Assembly: GCA_900470775.1 (NCBI GenBank)
Contig: UCBZ01000039.1
Location: 1-38,243 of the forward strand
Direction: 5' to 3'
Source: Hyphomicrobiales bacterium
GTDB lineage: Bacteria > Pseudomonadota > Alphaproteobacteria > Rhizobiales > Beijerinckiaceae
DNA: 38,243 bases
Shown: positions 22,527 through 30,360 of the stretch, piece after piece
Numbering within the stretch: the stretch's first letter is position 1
Layout of the letters: the number at the start of each line of letters is the position of its first letter
Program-made: the position numbers and the translations under genes
Notes under the pieces: model-generated
Told to the model about the DNA's origin: nothing
Seen by the model: the letters and a program-made list of their open reading frames with translations, nothing else
Databases searched by the model: none

Positions 22527-23858
22527 ATGAGCATGGCGTTTCTCGGCGATCTGATGACGAGCGTAGCGGGCCGGGGCCGGGCCCTGATCGGCGAGCGCTT
22601 CATCGGCCAGCGCAACCGGCCGATCGACCGCCTCTGCGAGGATCTCCTCTCCGGTCGCGGCGAAGCCTCCGGCATGGCGCTGGCTCAGGGCGTGCTCGAT
22701 GCCTGGGAGCGGCTTGACCGGCCGGGCCGCCAAGCCTTCTTCGTCATGCTGCAGGAACGCTTCGGGCCGGACCATGACAGGCTCGTCAAGGCGATCGAGA
22801 CTTATCGAAAGCAGCCCAGCGCGGCCGCGATCTCGGCATTGCATCTGGCCTCCGAACCGCGCCGGCAGGAATTGCTGCGCCGCCTCAATCTCGCACCCGG
22901 AGGGACGCATGTGCTCGTGCGGATGCGCGAGGCGCTGTTCGAGGCGATGGAGACGGATCCTGACCTGCTCGCGGTCGATTCCGACTTCAGACACCTCTTC
23001 GGCTCCTGGTTCAATCGCGGCTTCCTGGTGCTGCGCCGCATCGACTGGCGCAGCCCTGCGAATGTGCTGGAGAAGATCATCCGCTACGAGGCGGTGCACG
23101 AAATCCAGGGCTGGGACGATCTGCGCCGGCGCCTGGAGCCGGCCGACCGGCGCTGCTTTGCCTTCTTCCATCCCCAGCTCGTCGACGAACCGCTGATCTT
23201 CGTCGAGGTCGCGCTGACCAGTGAAATCCCGCGCAGCATCGGCGAGGTTCTCAGCGGCGAGCGCGAGGTGCTGTCGGCGCAGTCTGCGACGACGGCGGTG
23301 TTCTATTCGATCTCGAACTGCCAGGAGGGCCTGCGCGGCATCTCCTTCGGCAACTTCCTGATCAAGCAGGTCGCCGAGGATCTGAAGCGTGAACTGCCCG
23401 GGCTCGACACCTTCGTCACCCTTTCGCCGGTGCCGGGCTTTGCGCGCTGGCTCGACGGCATTGTCGCCGATCCCGGCGAATTTGCCCTCAGCAATGAGGA
23501 ACGCTCCGAACTGGGCCGTCCTGCCGTCGAGATGATCTCGCTGGACGAGCCGACCCGGTCCCGCCGTGACAAGCTGCTCGGTCAGATGGCGGCGCAGTAC
23601 CTGTTGCGCGCCCGCACCGCTTCGGGCCGCGTCATCGACCCCGTCGCCCGCTTCCACCTTGGCAATGGCGCGCGGCTGGAGCGCATCAATGTCGGCGGCA
23701 ACATGTCGGCCCGGGGCCTGCGCGAGTCGCATGGCGTGATGGTCAACTACCGCTACGACCTCGACGACATCGAGACCAATCACGAGGCCTTCGCCACCCG
23801 CAACACGGTGGTCGCCTCCTCGGGCGTGCGCAAGCTGCTGCGGCCGGCCGCAGCTTGA
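22527..23858 (+). CDS. Malonyl-CoA decarboxylase
   Basis: A 443-residue malonyl-CoA decarboxylase (called MatA in rhizobial malonate operons). Family blocks are FFHPQLVDEPLIFVEVAL (residues 214-230), FYSISNCQEGLRGISFGNFL (259-278), FVTLSPVPGF and DPVARFHLGNGARLERIN (371-388). The Ser of FYSIS (261/263) and His377 of FHLGNGA fall where the catalytic Ser and His of the human enzyme lie. It converts malonyl-CoA to acetyl-CoA and CO2. AAGGAGG-like sequence precedes the ATG. Malonyl-CoA synthetase follows after 40 bases, so together they turn malonate into acetyl-CoA. Confidence 0.92.
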   Translation: MSMAFLGDLMTSVAGRGRALIGERFIGQRNRPIDRLCEDLLSGRGEASGMALAQGVLDAWERLDRPGRQAFFVMLQERFGPDHDRLVKAIETYRKQPSAAAISALHLASEPRRQELLRRLNLAPGGTHVLVRMREALFEAMETDPDLLAVDSDFRHLFGSWFNRGFLVLRRIDWRSPANVLEKIIRYEAVHEIQGWDDLRRRLEPADRRCFAFFHPQLVDEPLIFVEVALTSEIPRSIGEVLSGEREVLSAQSATTAVFYSISNCQEGLRGISFGNFLIKQVAEDLKRELPGLDTFVTLSPVPGFARWLDGIVADPGEFALSNEERSELGRPAVEMISLDEPTRSRRDKLLGQMAAQYLLRARTASGRVIDPVARFHLGNGARLERINVGGNMSARGLRESHGVMVNYRYDLDDIETNHEAFATRNTVVASSGVRKLLRPAAA

Positions 23859-23898
23859 TCTCATGCCTCAAAAAGAACGCCTGAAAGGACCCGAAATC

Positions 23899-25446
23899 AT
23901 GGGCAACCACCTGTTCGACCTCGTCCGCGCGCGCATCGCTGCGCCCGACGCCGCCTTCGCCCTGCTCGAGGATGGCCGCCGCTATTCCTATGCCGATATG
24001 GTCGATGTCTCCGGCCGCTTCGCCAACGCACTAGTGGCGCTCGGCGTGAAGCCGGGCGACCGCGTCGCCGTGCAGGTCGAGAAGAGCATTGAGGCTCTGA
24101 TGCTCTATCTCGGCGCGGTCCGGGCCGGCGCGATCTTCCTGCCCCTGAACACGGCCTATACACCGGCGGAAATCGAGTATTTCCTCGGCGATGCCGAGCC
24201 GGCCCTCTTTGTCTGCGATCCCGCCCGGGCCGAGGCGCTGAAGCCCTATGCCGAGAAGGCCGGTGCCAAACTGGAAACGCTCGGTGTCTGGCGCTCGCCG
24301 GACGTCTCTGCCGGCACGCTTTCCGACAAGGCCCTGGCAGCCACGACTGCTTTCACCGACGTCTCCCGTGGGCCGGATGATCTCGCTGCCATCCTCTACA
24401 CCTCGGGCACGACCGGCCGCTCCAAGGGCGCGATGCTCAGCCACGACAACCTCGCCTCGAACGCGCTGGCGCTGGTCGACTACTGGCGCTTCAGCAAGGA
24501 CGATGTCCTCCTGCACGCGCTGCCGATCTTCCACACCCACGGGCTCTTCGTCGCGACGAACTGCGTGCTGTTCTCCGGCGCCTCGATGATCCTGCTGCCG
24601 AAATTCGATCCCGACCAGGTCTTCAGATATCTGCCCCAAGCGACCTGCCTGATGGGCGTGCCGACCTTCTATGTCCGGCTGCTGCAGGACGCCCGCCTCA
24701 CCAAGCAGGCGACCGCGCATATGCGCCTCTTCGTCTCGGGTTCGGCGCCGCTGCTGGCCGAGACCCATCGCGAATGGCGCGAGGCGACCTCCCACGCCAT
24801 CCTCGAGCGCTACGGCATGACCGAGACCAATATGAACACCTCGAACCCCTATGAGGGCGAGCGCGTCGCCGGCACGGTCGGCTTCCCGCTGCCGGGCGTA
24901 ACCGCGCGCGTCACCGATCCCGAGACCGGCAAGACGCTGGCGGCCGACGAGATCGGCATGATCGAGGTCAAGGGTCCCAATGTCTTTAAGGGCTATTGGC
25001 GCAATCCCGAGAAGACCGCGGCCGAATTCAAGCCGGACGGCTTCTTCATCACCGGCGATCTCGGCAAGATCGATGGCGCCGGCTACGTCCATATCGTCGG
25101 GCGCGGCAAGGATCTGATCATCACCGGCGGCTACAACGTCTATCCCAAGGAGGTCGAGACCGAGATCGACGAGATGCCGGGCGTCATCGAAAGCGCCGTC
25201 ATCGGCTGCCCCCATCCCGATTTCGGCGAGGGCGTCACCGCCGTCGTGGTGGTCAAGCCCGGCGCGACGATCACGGCGGCCACGATCGCCAAGACGCTGG
25301 AGCAGCGTCTGGCCAAGTTCAAATTGCCCAAGCAGGTCTTCATCGTGCACGACCTGCCGCGCAACACCATGGGCAAGGTCCAGAAGAATCTGCTCCGCGA
25401 TGAGTACAAGGACGTCTATGCGCGGCAGATGAAGGCGGGGGAGTAG
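23899..25446 (+). CDS. matB: Malonyl-CoA synthetase (malonate-CoA ligase)
   Basis: A 515-residue adenylate-forming ligase closest to MatB. The ATP loop is YTSGTTGRSKGAML, the core has YGMTETNMNTSNPYEGER, the hinge region GRGKDLIITGGYNVYPKEVE, and the catalytic lysine lies in PRNTMGKVQKN at the end. The NMNTSNPYEGERVAGTVG block is characteristic of malonyl-CoA synthetases. It makes malonyl-CoA from malonate, CoA and ATP for the decarboxylase encoded just before. AAAGGA before the ATG at 23899 decides the start over the one at 23863, which lacks such a site. The malonate carrier MatC and regulator MatR are not present. Confidence 0.9.
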   Translation: MGNHLFDLVRARIAAPDAAFALLEDGRRYSYADMVDVSGRFANALVALGVKPGDRVAVQVEKSIEALMLYLGAVRAGAIFLPLNTAYTPAEIEYFLGDAEPALFVCDPARAEALKPYAEKAGAKLETLGVWRSPDVSAGTLSDKALAATTAFTDVSRGPDDLAAILYTSGTTGRSKGAMLSHDNLASNALALVDYWRFSKDDVLLHALPIFHTHGLFVATNCVLFSGASMILLPKFDPDQVFRYLPQATCLMGVPTFYVRLLQDARLTKQATAHMRLFVSGSAPLLAETHREWREATSHAILERYGMTETNMNTSNPYEGERVAGTVGFPLPGVTARVTDPETGKTLAADEIGMIEVKGPNVFKGYWRNPEKTAAEFKPDGFFITGDLGKIDGAGYVHIVGRGKDLIITGGYNVYPKEVETEIDEMPGVIESAVIGCPHPDFGEGVTAVVVVKPGATITAATIAKTLEQRLAKFKLPKQVFIVHDLPRNTMGKVQKNLLRDEYKDVYARQMKAGE

Positions 25447-25452
25447 CCGGGT

Positions 25453-26217
25453 TCAGGCCGGCACGGTCGCCCGGATCTCGATCGTCTCGCCATCCTTCGG
25501 GATCAGCAGCCGGCTGGAGCCTATCCGGCGCGCGATCGCCGCTTGCCTGAGCGCGGCCCGGCTGACGCTGGCATGGTCGAGCGCTTCCATATGTGCCGCG
25601 ATGACCGTCGCGCGCGGCGCGGCCTCGCAGAGATCGAGCGTCTGGTCTGCGTCCATCACGATCAGCGTGTCGTCCCAGAGCGCGCCGCAGGAATGGCTCA
25701 CGATCACGTCCGGATCGGTTGCCGCCAGCGCTTCGAGCAGGGGTGGATAAAGCACGCTGTCGCCGCACCAGTAGAGCGTCGGCTCACCCGGCGCTTCCAG
25801 GCTGAAGCCCATCACCGGCCCCATCTTGCCGACCACCGCGCCGGTGCCGTGCTGGGCCGGATGGCGCTTCAGGATCGCTGAGCCGAGCCGCACGAAGCAA
25901 CCCACTGGAGTGACAGAGAGGAAGCCGGCTTCTGCGATCGTCTGTTCATTGCCCGGCTGGCAGAACAGCGGCAGGTGCTTGGGCACCTGCTGCTTGCCGA
26001 CCTCGTCGAAATGATCGGCATGCAGGTGCGAGACGATGACGGTGTCGACGTCTGCCAGAATGGCCTCGATGGGCTCGGGCAGATCGACCATCGGATTGGG
26101 CGAGCGACCGGTAAAGGAGGGCCGGCTGTGCCGCGGCCCGAAATCGGGATCGACCAGGATCGTCCTGCCGGCATAACGCAGCTTGAGCGTGGCGTTGCGG
26201 AGAAGCTGGAGTTGCAT
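25453..26217 (-). CDS. Metallo-beta-lactamase-fold hydrolase (UlaG-like)
   Basis: A 254-residue MBL-fold protein. The metal motif His64-Leu-His66-Ala-Asp68-His69 in VSHLHADHF is intact. Further ligands are likely in KRHPAQHGTG, YWCGDSVLYPP and VIAAHMEALDH. The N-terminal block RNATLKLRYAGRTILVDPDF matches the UlaG/YtkL-like branch of lactonases and phosphodiesterases. It is cytoplasmic, with unknown substrate. It is convergent with the malonyl-CoA synthetase gene, with only 6 bases between the stops, and lies 144 bases after the creatininase-type gene. Confidence 0.8.
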   Translation of the reverse strand: MQLQLLRNATLKLRYAGRTILVDPDFGPRHSRPSFTGRSPNPMVDLPEPIEAILADVDTVIVSHLHADHFDEVGKQQVPKHLPLFCQPGNEQTIAEAGFLSVTPVGCFVRLGSAILKRHPAQHGTGAVVGKMGPVMGFSLEAPGEPTLYWCGDSVLYPPLLEALAATDPDVIVSHSCGALWDDTLIVMDADQTLDLCEAAPRATVIAAHMEALDHASVSRAALRQAAIARRIGSSRLLIPKDGETIEIRATVPA

Positions 26218-26361
26218 GGTCGCTGGCCCTGTTGCGAGGGCGGGACTCTTCCGCCATCGCGGGGCTTGGCGCCAGTTCGATTTTGTGAAGGCAACGCCAC
26301 TCCGGCGTGACGTCCCTGCTCGTGGCGTGCCTGCTTTCGCCTCAGGAGCGCTGCCGCGGTC

Positions 26362-27162
26362 TCACCCGGCCTTGTGCAGTCGCTCCAGCGGAAACCGTGC
26401 AACATCCGCCAGCAATTCGACGAAGCCTTTCGCCTGCAATGCGGCCGTGATTTTGCCCTTCTCTGCCGTGGCGAGGCTGGCGTCGCCCGCGGCGCCTGAG
26501 CCGTGAACGTCCTGCGCCATCCAGGCGAAGGCGTGCAGTCCCGTCGGCCGCAACCAGGTGTAGCCCTCCGTCGCCATCTCGACGGTCCGCGGCTCGAAGC
26601 GTCCCGCCTGGCTCATATCGACGAGGTCGGGCCGGAAATGCAGCATCAGCGAGGTCTCGATGTCGCCGGCATGGATGCCGTGATTAGCGTCGAAATCGGC
26701 ATAGAGGCCGGGCGGCAGACCGAAGGCGCGCCAAGCCGTCGTGACCGCCAGCATGCCGTGGCGCACGCGCAATTCGCGCGCGACGACCTTCATCGGATCG
26801 ATATTGCCGCCATGCGAGGTCAGGATCACGAGCTTGCGCAGGCCGGCGCGCTTCACGCTCTCGCCGATCTCGATCCAGCCTTGTGTCGCGCTTTCCCAGG
26901 AGAGGGTCAGCGTCCCCGGCGAGTGGAGATGTTCGTTCGACTTGCAGATTGCCTGGGTCGGCAACACGAGGACGTCGAGCCCTGCCGGCACGAGGGGCAT
27001 CGCCTCCGCCAGCATCGCGTTCATGATCGTCGTATCGACGGAAACAGGCAGATGCGGGCCATGCTGCTCGATCGCGGCCAGAGGCAGCACCGCAATGGTG
27101 CTCTCCGCCTTGAGCCCGGCGAAGTCGGTGGTCTTCAGATCGCCCCAAAAGCGCGCGCTCAT
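26362..27162 (-). CDS. Creatininase-family amidohydrolase
   Basis: A 266-residue protein of the creatininase/creatinine amidohydrolase family, which also holds MftE and FAPy deformylase. The metal site is visible as Glu32 and His34 in AIEQHGPHLPVSVDT with Asp43, His117 in LTSHGGN, and the block DANHGIHAGDIETSL (His161, His164, Glu169). It would hydrolyse a cyclic amide or N-formyl/peptide bond. The ATG at 27162 is supported by AAGGG six bases upstream. The stump of an epimerase gene ends two bases before this start, so the gene may be read from that lost gene's transcript. The substrate is unknown. Confidence 0.82.
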   Translation of the reverse strand: MSARFWGDLKTTDFAGLKAESTIAVLPLAAIEQHGPHLPVSVDTTIMNAMLAEAMPLVPAGLDVLVLPTQAICKSNEHLHSPGTLTLSWESATQGWIEIGESVKRAGLRKLVILTSHGGNIDPMKVVARELRVRHGMLAVTTAWRAFGLPPGLYADFDANHGIHAGDIETSLMLHFRPDLVDMSQAGRFEPRTVEMATEGYTWLRPTGLHAFAWMAQDVHGSGAAGDASLATAEKGKITAALQAKGFVELLADVARFPLERLHKAG

Positions 27163-27163
27163 C

Positions 27164-27313
27164 TCAGCCCTTGTCTCCACCTGCCACCCGGTTGATCTCG
27201 GCGCATTCGAGAATGCGCGAGGGGCCCCCGTCCCGGACCAGCGCCAGCATGGCCCGCCCGATCCGTTCCGTCGAGGTGACGTAATCCGGGAACCACCGCT
27301 CCAGCAACCGCAC
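27164..27313 (-). pseudogene. C-terminal remnant of an NAD-dependent epimerase/dehydratase gene
   Basis: About 49 codons read LLERWFPDYVTSTERIGRAM, then LALVRDGGPSRILECAEINR, then a stop at 27164. This resembles the C-terminus of short Rossmann-fold NAD-dependent epimerases (pattern FPxxVTTTExLGRAM). The reading frame further upstream, to 27397, has no Rossmann sequence, and the GxxGxxG N-terminal part is missing. The rest appears deleted and replaced by the promoter region of the divergent ABC operon. Identity rests on recalled family pattern only. Confidence 0.55.
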
Positions 27314-27354
27314 CGAGAATCGAGATTTGCGTGATTTGTGCTCAACAAAAAGGC

Positions 27355-27379
27355 AGAATGCGCGCTCCATGCGCATTCT
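27355..27379. repeat. 9-bp inverted repeat between the epimerase stump and the NMT1 operon
   Basis: AGAATGCGC (27355-27363) and GCGCATTCT (27371-27379) pair perfectly around seven bases. It lies about 93 bases before the binding-protein start, and just upstream of a weak promoter-like pair. It could be an operator for the importer operon or a scar of the deletion that removed the epimerase gene. Confidence 0.45.
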
Positions 27380-27392
27380 CGGGGCCGTCTGG

Positions 27393-27422
27393 TTCACGAC
27401 GGCGATCGTCGCATGGCATATA
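27393..27422 (+). promoter_or_regulatory. Weak promoter candidate for the NMT1-type importer operon
   Basis: TTCACG (27393-27398) and CATATA (27417-27422) are separated by 18 bases and lie about 50 bases before the ATG at 27472. The match to the sigma-70 consensus is modest, so this is only a candidate. Confidence 0.25.
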
Positions 27423-27471
27423 TGTTGCTCACTTGGAGCTTCGCCAGCGCCGCTGTTCGGGAGGTTGTAGC

Positions 27472-28494
27472 ATGATGATGAAGTATCGCCTGACGCGCCG
27501 TGGAGCGCTCGGCCTGATTGGCGGCTCGGCGCTCGTGGCCGTCCCCGGCGCGCGCGTCAGCGCCCAGACCCTCGACAAGGTCTCCTACCAGACCAACTGG
27601 CGCGCCCAGGCTGAGCATGGCGGCTTCTACCTCGCCGCCGCCAACGGCATCTACAAGAAGTACGGCATCGACGCCGAGATCAGGCCGGGCGGCCCGCAGC
27701 AGAATCCCTCGCAGCTCCTGCTCGGCGGCCGCGTCGACATGATCATGTCGAATTCGTTCGAGGCGATCCGCTACGCGCAGGAGAACATCCCCTTCCTCTG
27801 CATCGCCTCGATCTTCCAGAAGGACCCGCAGGTCATCATCTCGCATCCGGGCGTCGGCAACGATTCGCTTGCCGCGCTGAAGGGCAAGCCGATCCTCGTC
27901 GGCGCCGCCGGCCGCAACAGCTACTGGCCGTTCCTGAAGGCGAAGTTCGGCTACACCGACGAGCAGATCAGGCCCTATACTTTCAACATGGCGCCGTTCC
28001 TGGCCGACAAGACGATCTCGCAGCAGGGCTTCCTGTCGTCCGAGCCCTTCGCCATCATGAAGCAGGGTGGCGTCACGCCGGTCGTCCACCTCATCGCCGA
28101 TGCCGGCTTCGAGAACTACAACACCACGATCAACATCTCGCAGAAGATGGCTGCGGAGAGGAAGGACCTCGTCCAGCGCTTCGTTACGGCCTCGCTGGAA
28201 GGCTGGGCGGAGTACATGAAGGGCGGACCGGCCGTCGCCGCTGCCAACGCCCAGATCCTGAAGGACAATCCCGACATGGATCAGGAGAAGATCGACTACG
28301 CGGTCAAGGTCATGAACGAGAAGGGCATCGTGCTCTCGGGCGACGCGCTGACGCTGGGCATCGGCGCCATGACCGATGCGCGCTGGGGCTCGTTCTACAA
28401 GACGATGACGGAGGCGGGCGTCTTCCCGGCCGGTATTGACCTGAAGAAGGCCTACAGCCTGGAGTTCGTCAACAAGGGCGTGGGGAAGGCTTGA
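27472..28494 (+). CDS. ABC transporter substrate-binding protein, NMT1/SsuA type
   Basis: A 340-residue periplasmic binding protein of the NMT1/THI5-SsuA family. The N-terminal LTRRGALGLIGGSALVAVPG with following SAQT looks like a Tat-type signal. The mature part begins VSYQTNWRAQAEHGGFYLAA, a block typical of pyrimidine, nitrate and sulfonate binding proteins. The ATG at 27472 is supported by GGGAGG at 27459-27464. It is followed by the ATPase and permease genes across a large palindrome. The ligand could be a pyrimidine/thiamine precursor, sulfonate or an aromatic acid; I cannot tell which. Confidence 0.87.
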   Translation: MMMKYRLTRRGALGLIGGSALVAVPGARVSAQTLDKVSYQTNWRAQAEHGGFYLAAANGIYKKYGIDAEIRPGGPQQNPSQLLLGGRVDMIMSNSFEAIRYAQENIPFLCIASIFQKDPQVIISHPGVGNDSLAALKGKPILVGAAGRNSYWPFLKAKFGYTDEQIRPYTFNMAPFLADKTISQQGFLSSEPFAIMKQGGVTPVVHLIADAGFENYNTTINISQKMAAERKDLVQRFVTASLEGWAEYMKGGPAVAAANAQILKDNPDMDQEKIDYAVKVMNEKGIVLSGDALTLGIGAMTDARWGSFYKTMTEAGVFPAGIDLKKAYSLEFVNKGVGKA

Positions 28495-28501
28495 GTGGCC
28501 T

Positions 28502-28629
28502 GTCATTCCGGGGCAGCGCGCAGCGCTGAACCCGGAACCCACGACCGGGTGAGGCCTTTCGGGTACAATTGCCAACGCTAGCCCAGTCGTGGGTTCCGGG
28601 TTCAAGCCTCTGGCTTGCCCCGGAATGAC
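28502..28629. repeat. Large two-part palindrome between binding-protein and ATPase genes
   Basis: Arms 28502-28515/28616-28629 (14 bp) and 28528-28545/28586-28603 (18 bp) are perfect complements, separated on each side by a 12-base non-pairing stretch and closed by a 40-base loop. It begins eight bases after the binding-protein stop. The arm words (TCATTCCGGGGC, AACCCGGAACCCACGAC) resemble palindromes I recall dispersed between genes in Bradyrhizobium-like genomes. Probable effects are protecting the upstream mRNA and lowering downstream expression. Confidence 0.75.
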
Positions 28630-28662
28630 GAAGCTGGGCGCCAATCAACGGATCATCAGGCT

Positions 28663-29478
28663 TTGGACACGGCCTCTCTGAGCACACCCCATGCCGTCCG
28701 CCCCGAGGGCAGCAAGCCCCTGGTCTGCGTGCGCCATGTCTCCAAGCAGTTCGGCAACGGCACGCTCGCCGTCCGCGACGTCAATCTGAGCCTCGGCGCG
28801 GGCGAGTTCGTCAGCCTGCTCGGCCCCTCCGGCTGCGGGAAATCGACGCTGCTGCGGATGATTGCCGGCCTCGGTGCGCCCTCCAGCGGGACGATCGAAT
28901 GGCCGACGACCACTCATGACGCTGCAGGCGAGCCGCAGCGCGATCTCGGCTTCGTCTTCCAGGACCCGACGCTGATGCCCTGGGCGAGCGCGCTCGCCAA
29001 TGTGATGATGCCGCTGACGCTGAAGGGCGTCCGCAAGGCTGAGGCCCGCGAGCGCGCTGCCGCCATGCTGGCGCTGGTCGGGCTCAAGGGCTTCGAAAAT
29101 TCCTATCCGCGCGAACTCTCCGGCGGCATGAAGATGCGCGTCTCGATCGCGCGCGGGCTGGTGCTGCGGCCCAAGATTCTGCTGATGGACGAGCCTTTCG
29201 CCGCACTCGACGAGATCACCCGCCACCGCCTCAATGACGACCTCCTCGAACTCTGGTGGAAGGAGAAGTTCACCGCCGTCTTCGTCACCCATTCGGTCTT
29301 CGAGTCGGTCTATCTCTCCAGGCGGATCGTTGTGATGGCGGCACGCCCCGGACGGGTGATGGCCGATCTCGATGTGGATGCGCCCTATCCGCGCGACGAG
29401 CTGTTCAGGACCTCGCCCGAATACGCCCATCTTTGCCGCGTCGTCTCCGGCAAGCTGAAGGAGGCGATCGGCTCATGA
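28663..29478 (+). CDS. ABC transporter ATP-binding protein, SsuB/TauB type
   Basis: An ATPase of about 271 residues for the NMT1-type importer. It has Walker A GPSGCGKST, the Q-loop FVFQDPTLMPW, the signature LSGGMKMRVSIARGL, Walker B ILLMDEPFAALD and the switch VTHSVFESVYLS. FQDPTLMPWASALANV is characteristic of the nitrate/sulfonate/taurine subgroup. No ATG is available near the N-terminus. I use TTG at 28663; a TTG at 28615 would place the start inside the palindrome, and a GTG within CVRHV would cut the first strand. The stop overlaps the permease ATG (ATGA). Confidence 0.85.
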   Translation: MDTASLSTPHAVRPEGSKPLVCVRHVSKQFGNGTLAVRDVNLSLGAGEFVSLLGPSGCGKSTLLRMIAGLGAPSSGTIEWPTTTHDAAGEPQRDLGFVFQDPTLMPWASALANVMMPLTLKGVRKAEARERAAAMLALVGLKGFENSYPRELSGGMKMRVSIARGLVLRPKILLMDEPFAALDEITRHRLNDDLLELWWKEKFTAVFVTHSVFESVYLSRRIVVMAARPGRVMADLDVDAPYPRDELFRTSPEYAHLCRVVSGKLKEAIGS

Positions 29479-30359
29479 GCGTTCCTTCGATCGATGCTCC
29501 CGCCGCAGCGCATGACGGTACCGATTCCGAGGCGCGGCCCGTCTTTGCCACCGAGCCGCGCATCCTCGGCCTGCCCGCCAGCGCCTGGCCACGGATTCTC
29601 GCGCCGATCGCCATCGGCGTCGTCACGTTGGGCCTGTGGGAACTCGCTGTCCGCTGGAACGAGATTCCGCCCTATATCCTGCCGGGGCCCTTGCTGATCG
29701 GCCAGACGCTGGTCGCCGACTGGGGCACGCTCTCGGGTTCGCTCTGGATCACGCTGCGCATCACCTTCATGGCGCTGGCGGCGGCGGTGATCGTCGGGGT
29801 AACGCTGGCCGTGCTCTTCACCCAGTCGAAATGGCTGGAAATGTCGCTTCTGCCCTATGCGGTGATCCTGCAGGTCACGCCGATCGTCGCGATCGCGCCG
29901 CTGATCATCATCTGGGCCGGCGACATCAATCTGGCGCTGCTGATCTGCGCCTGGATCGTCGCCTTCTTCCCGATCCTGTCCAACACTATCCTCGGGCTGA
30001 ACTCGGCCGACCACAACCTGGTCAACCTGTTCCAACTCTATGGCGCGACCCGCTGGCAGACCATGCGCCATCTCAAGCTGCCCGCCGCCTTGCCCTATTT
30101 TCTGGCGGGGCTGAAAATCTCGGGCGGTCTCGCGTTGATCGGCGCGGTCGTCGCGGAATTCGTCGCCGGCACTGGCGGCAGCGCCTCGGGGTTGGCCTAT
30201 CGCATTCTGGAGGCGGGCTACCAGCTCAAGATCCCGCGTGTCTTCGCCGCGTTGCTGATGATATCCCTGTCCGGAATCGCGATCTTCCTGGTCACGAGCT
30301 GGATTTCGCATCTGCTGTTGCGGCGCTGGCATGAAAGCGCCCTGAAGCGGGAGAATTGA
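29475..30359 (+). CDS. ABC transporter permease, SsuC/TauC type
   Basis: A 294-residue inner-membrane permease of the BPD_transp_1 family with about six membrane segments after a polar N-terminus of some 35 residues. Marks are WELAVRWNEIPPYILPGP, the EAA loop LFQLYGATRWQTMRHLKLPA, then LPYFLAGLKISGGLALIGAV and the TGGSASGLAYRI block, all standard for SsuC/ThiX-like permeases. ATGA overlap with the ATPase gene couples translation. The FAD oxidoreductase starts one base after its stop. Confidence 0.9.
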   Translation: MSVPSIDAPAAAHDGTDSEARPVFATEPRILGLPASAWPRILAPIAIGVVTLGLWELAVRWNEIPPYILPGPLLIGQTLVADWGTLSGSLWITLRITFMALAAAVIVGVTLAVLFTQSKWLEMSLLPYAVILQVTPIVAIAPLIIIWAGDINLALLICAWIVAFFPILSNTILGLNSADHNLVNLFQLYGATRWQTMRHLKLPAALPYFLAGLKISGGLALIGAVVAEFVAGTGGSASGLAYRILEAGYQLKIPRVFAALLMISLSGIAIFLVTSWISHLLLRRWHESALKREN

Positions 30360-30360
30360 G

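Noticed and set aside
28615..28662. TTG start of the SsuB-type ATPase within the palindrome
   Set aside because: It would lie in the right arm of a stable stem and adds no conserved residues; TTG 28663 is preferred, though not certain.
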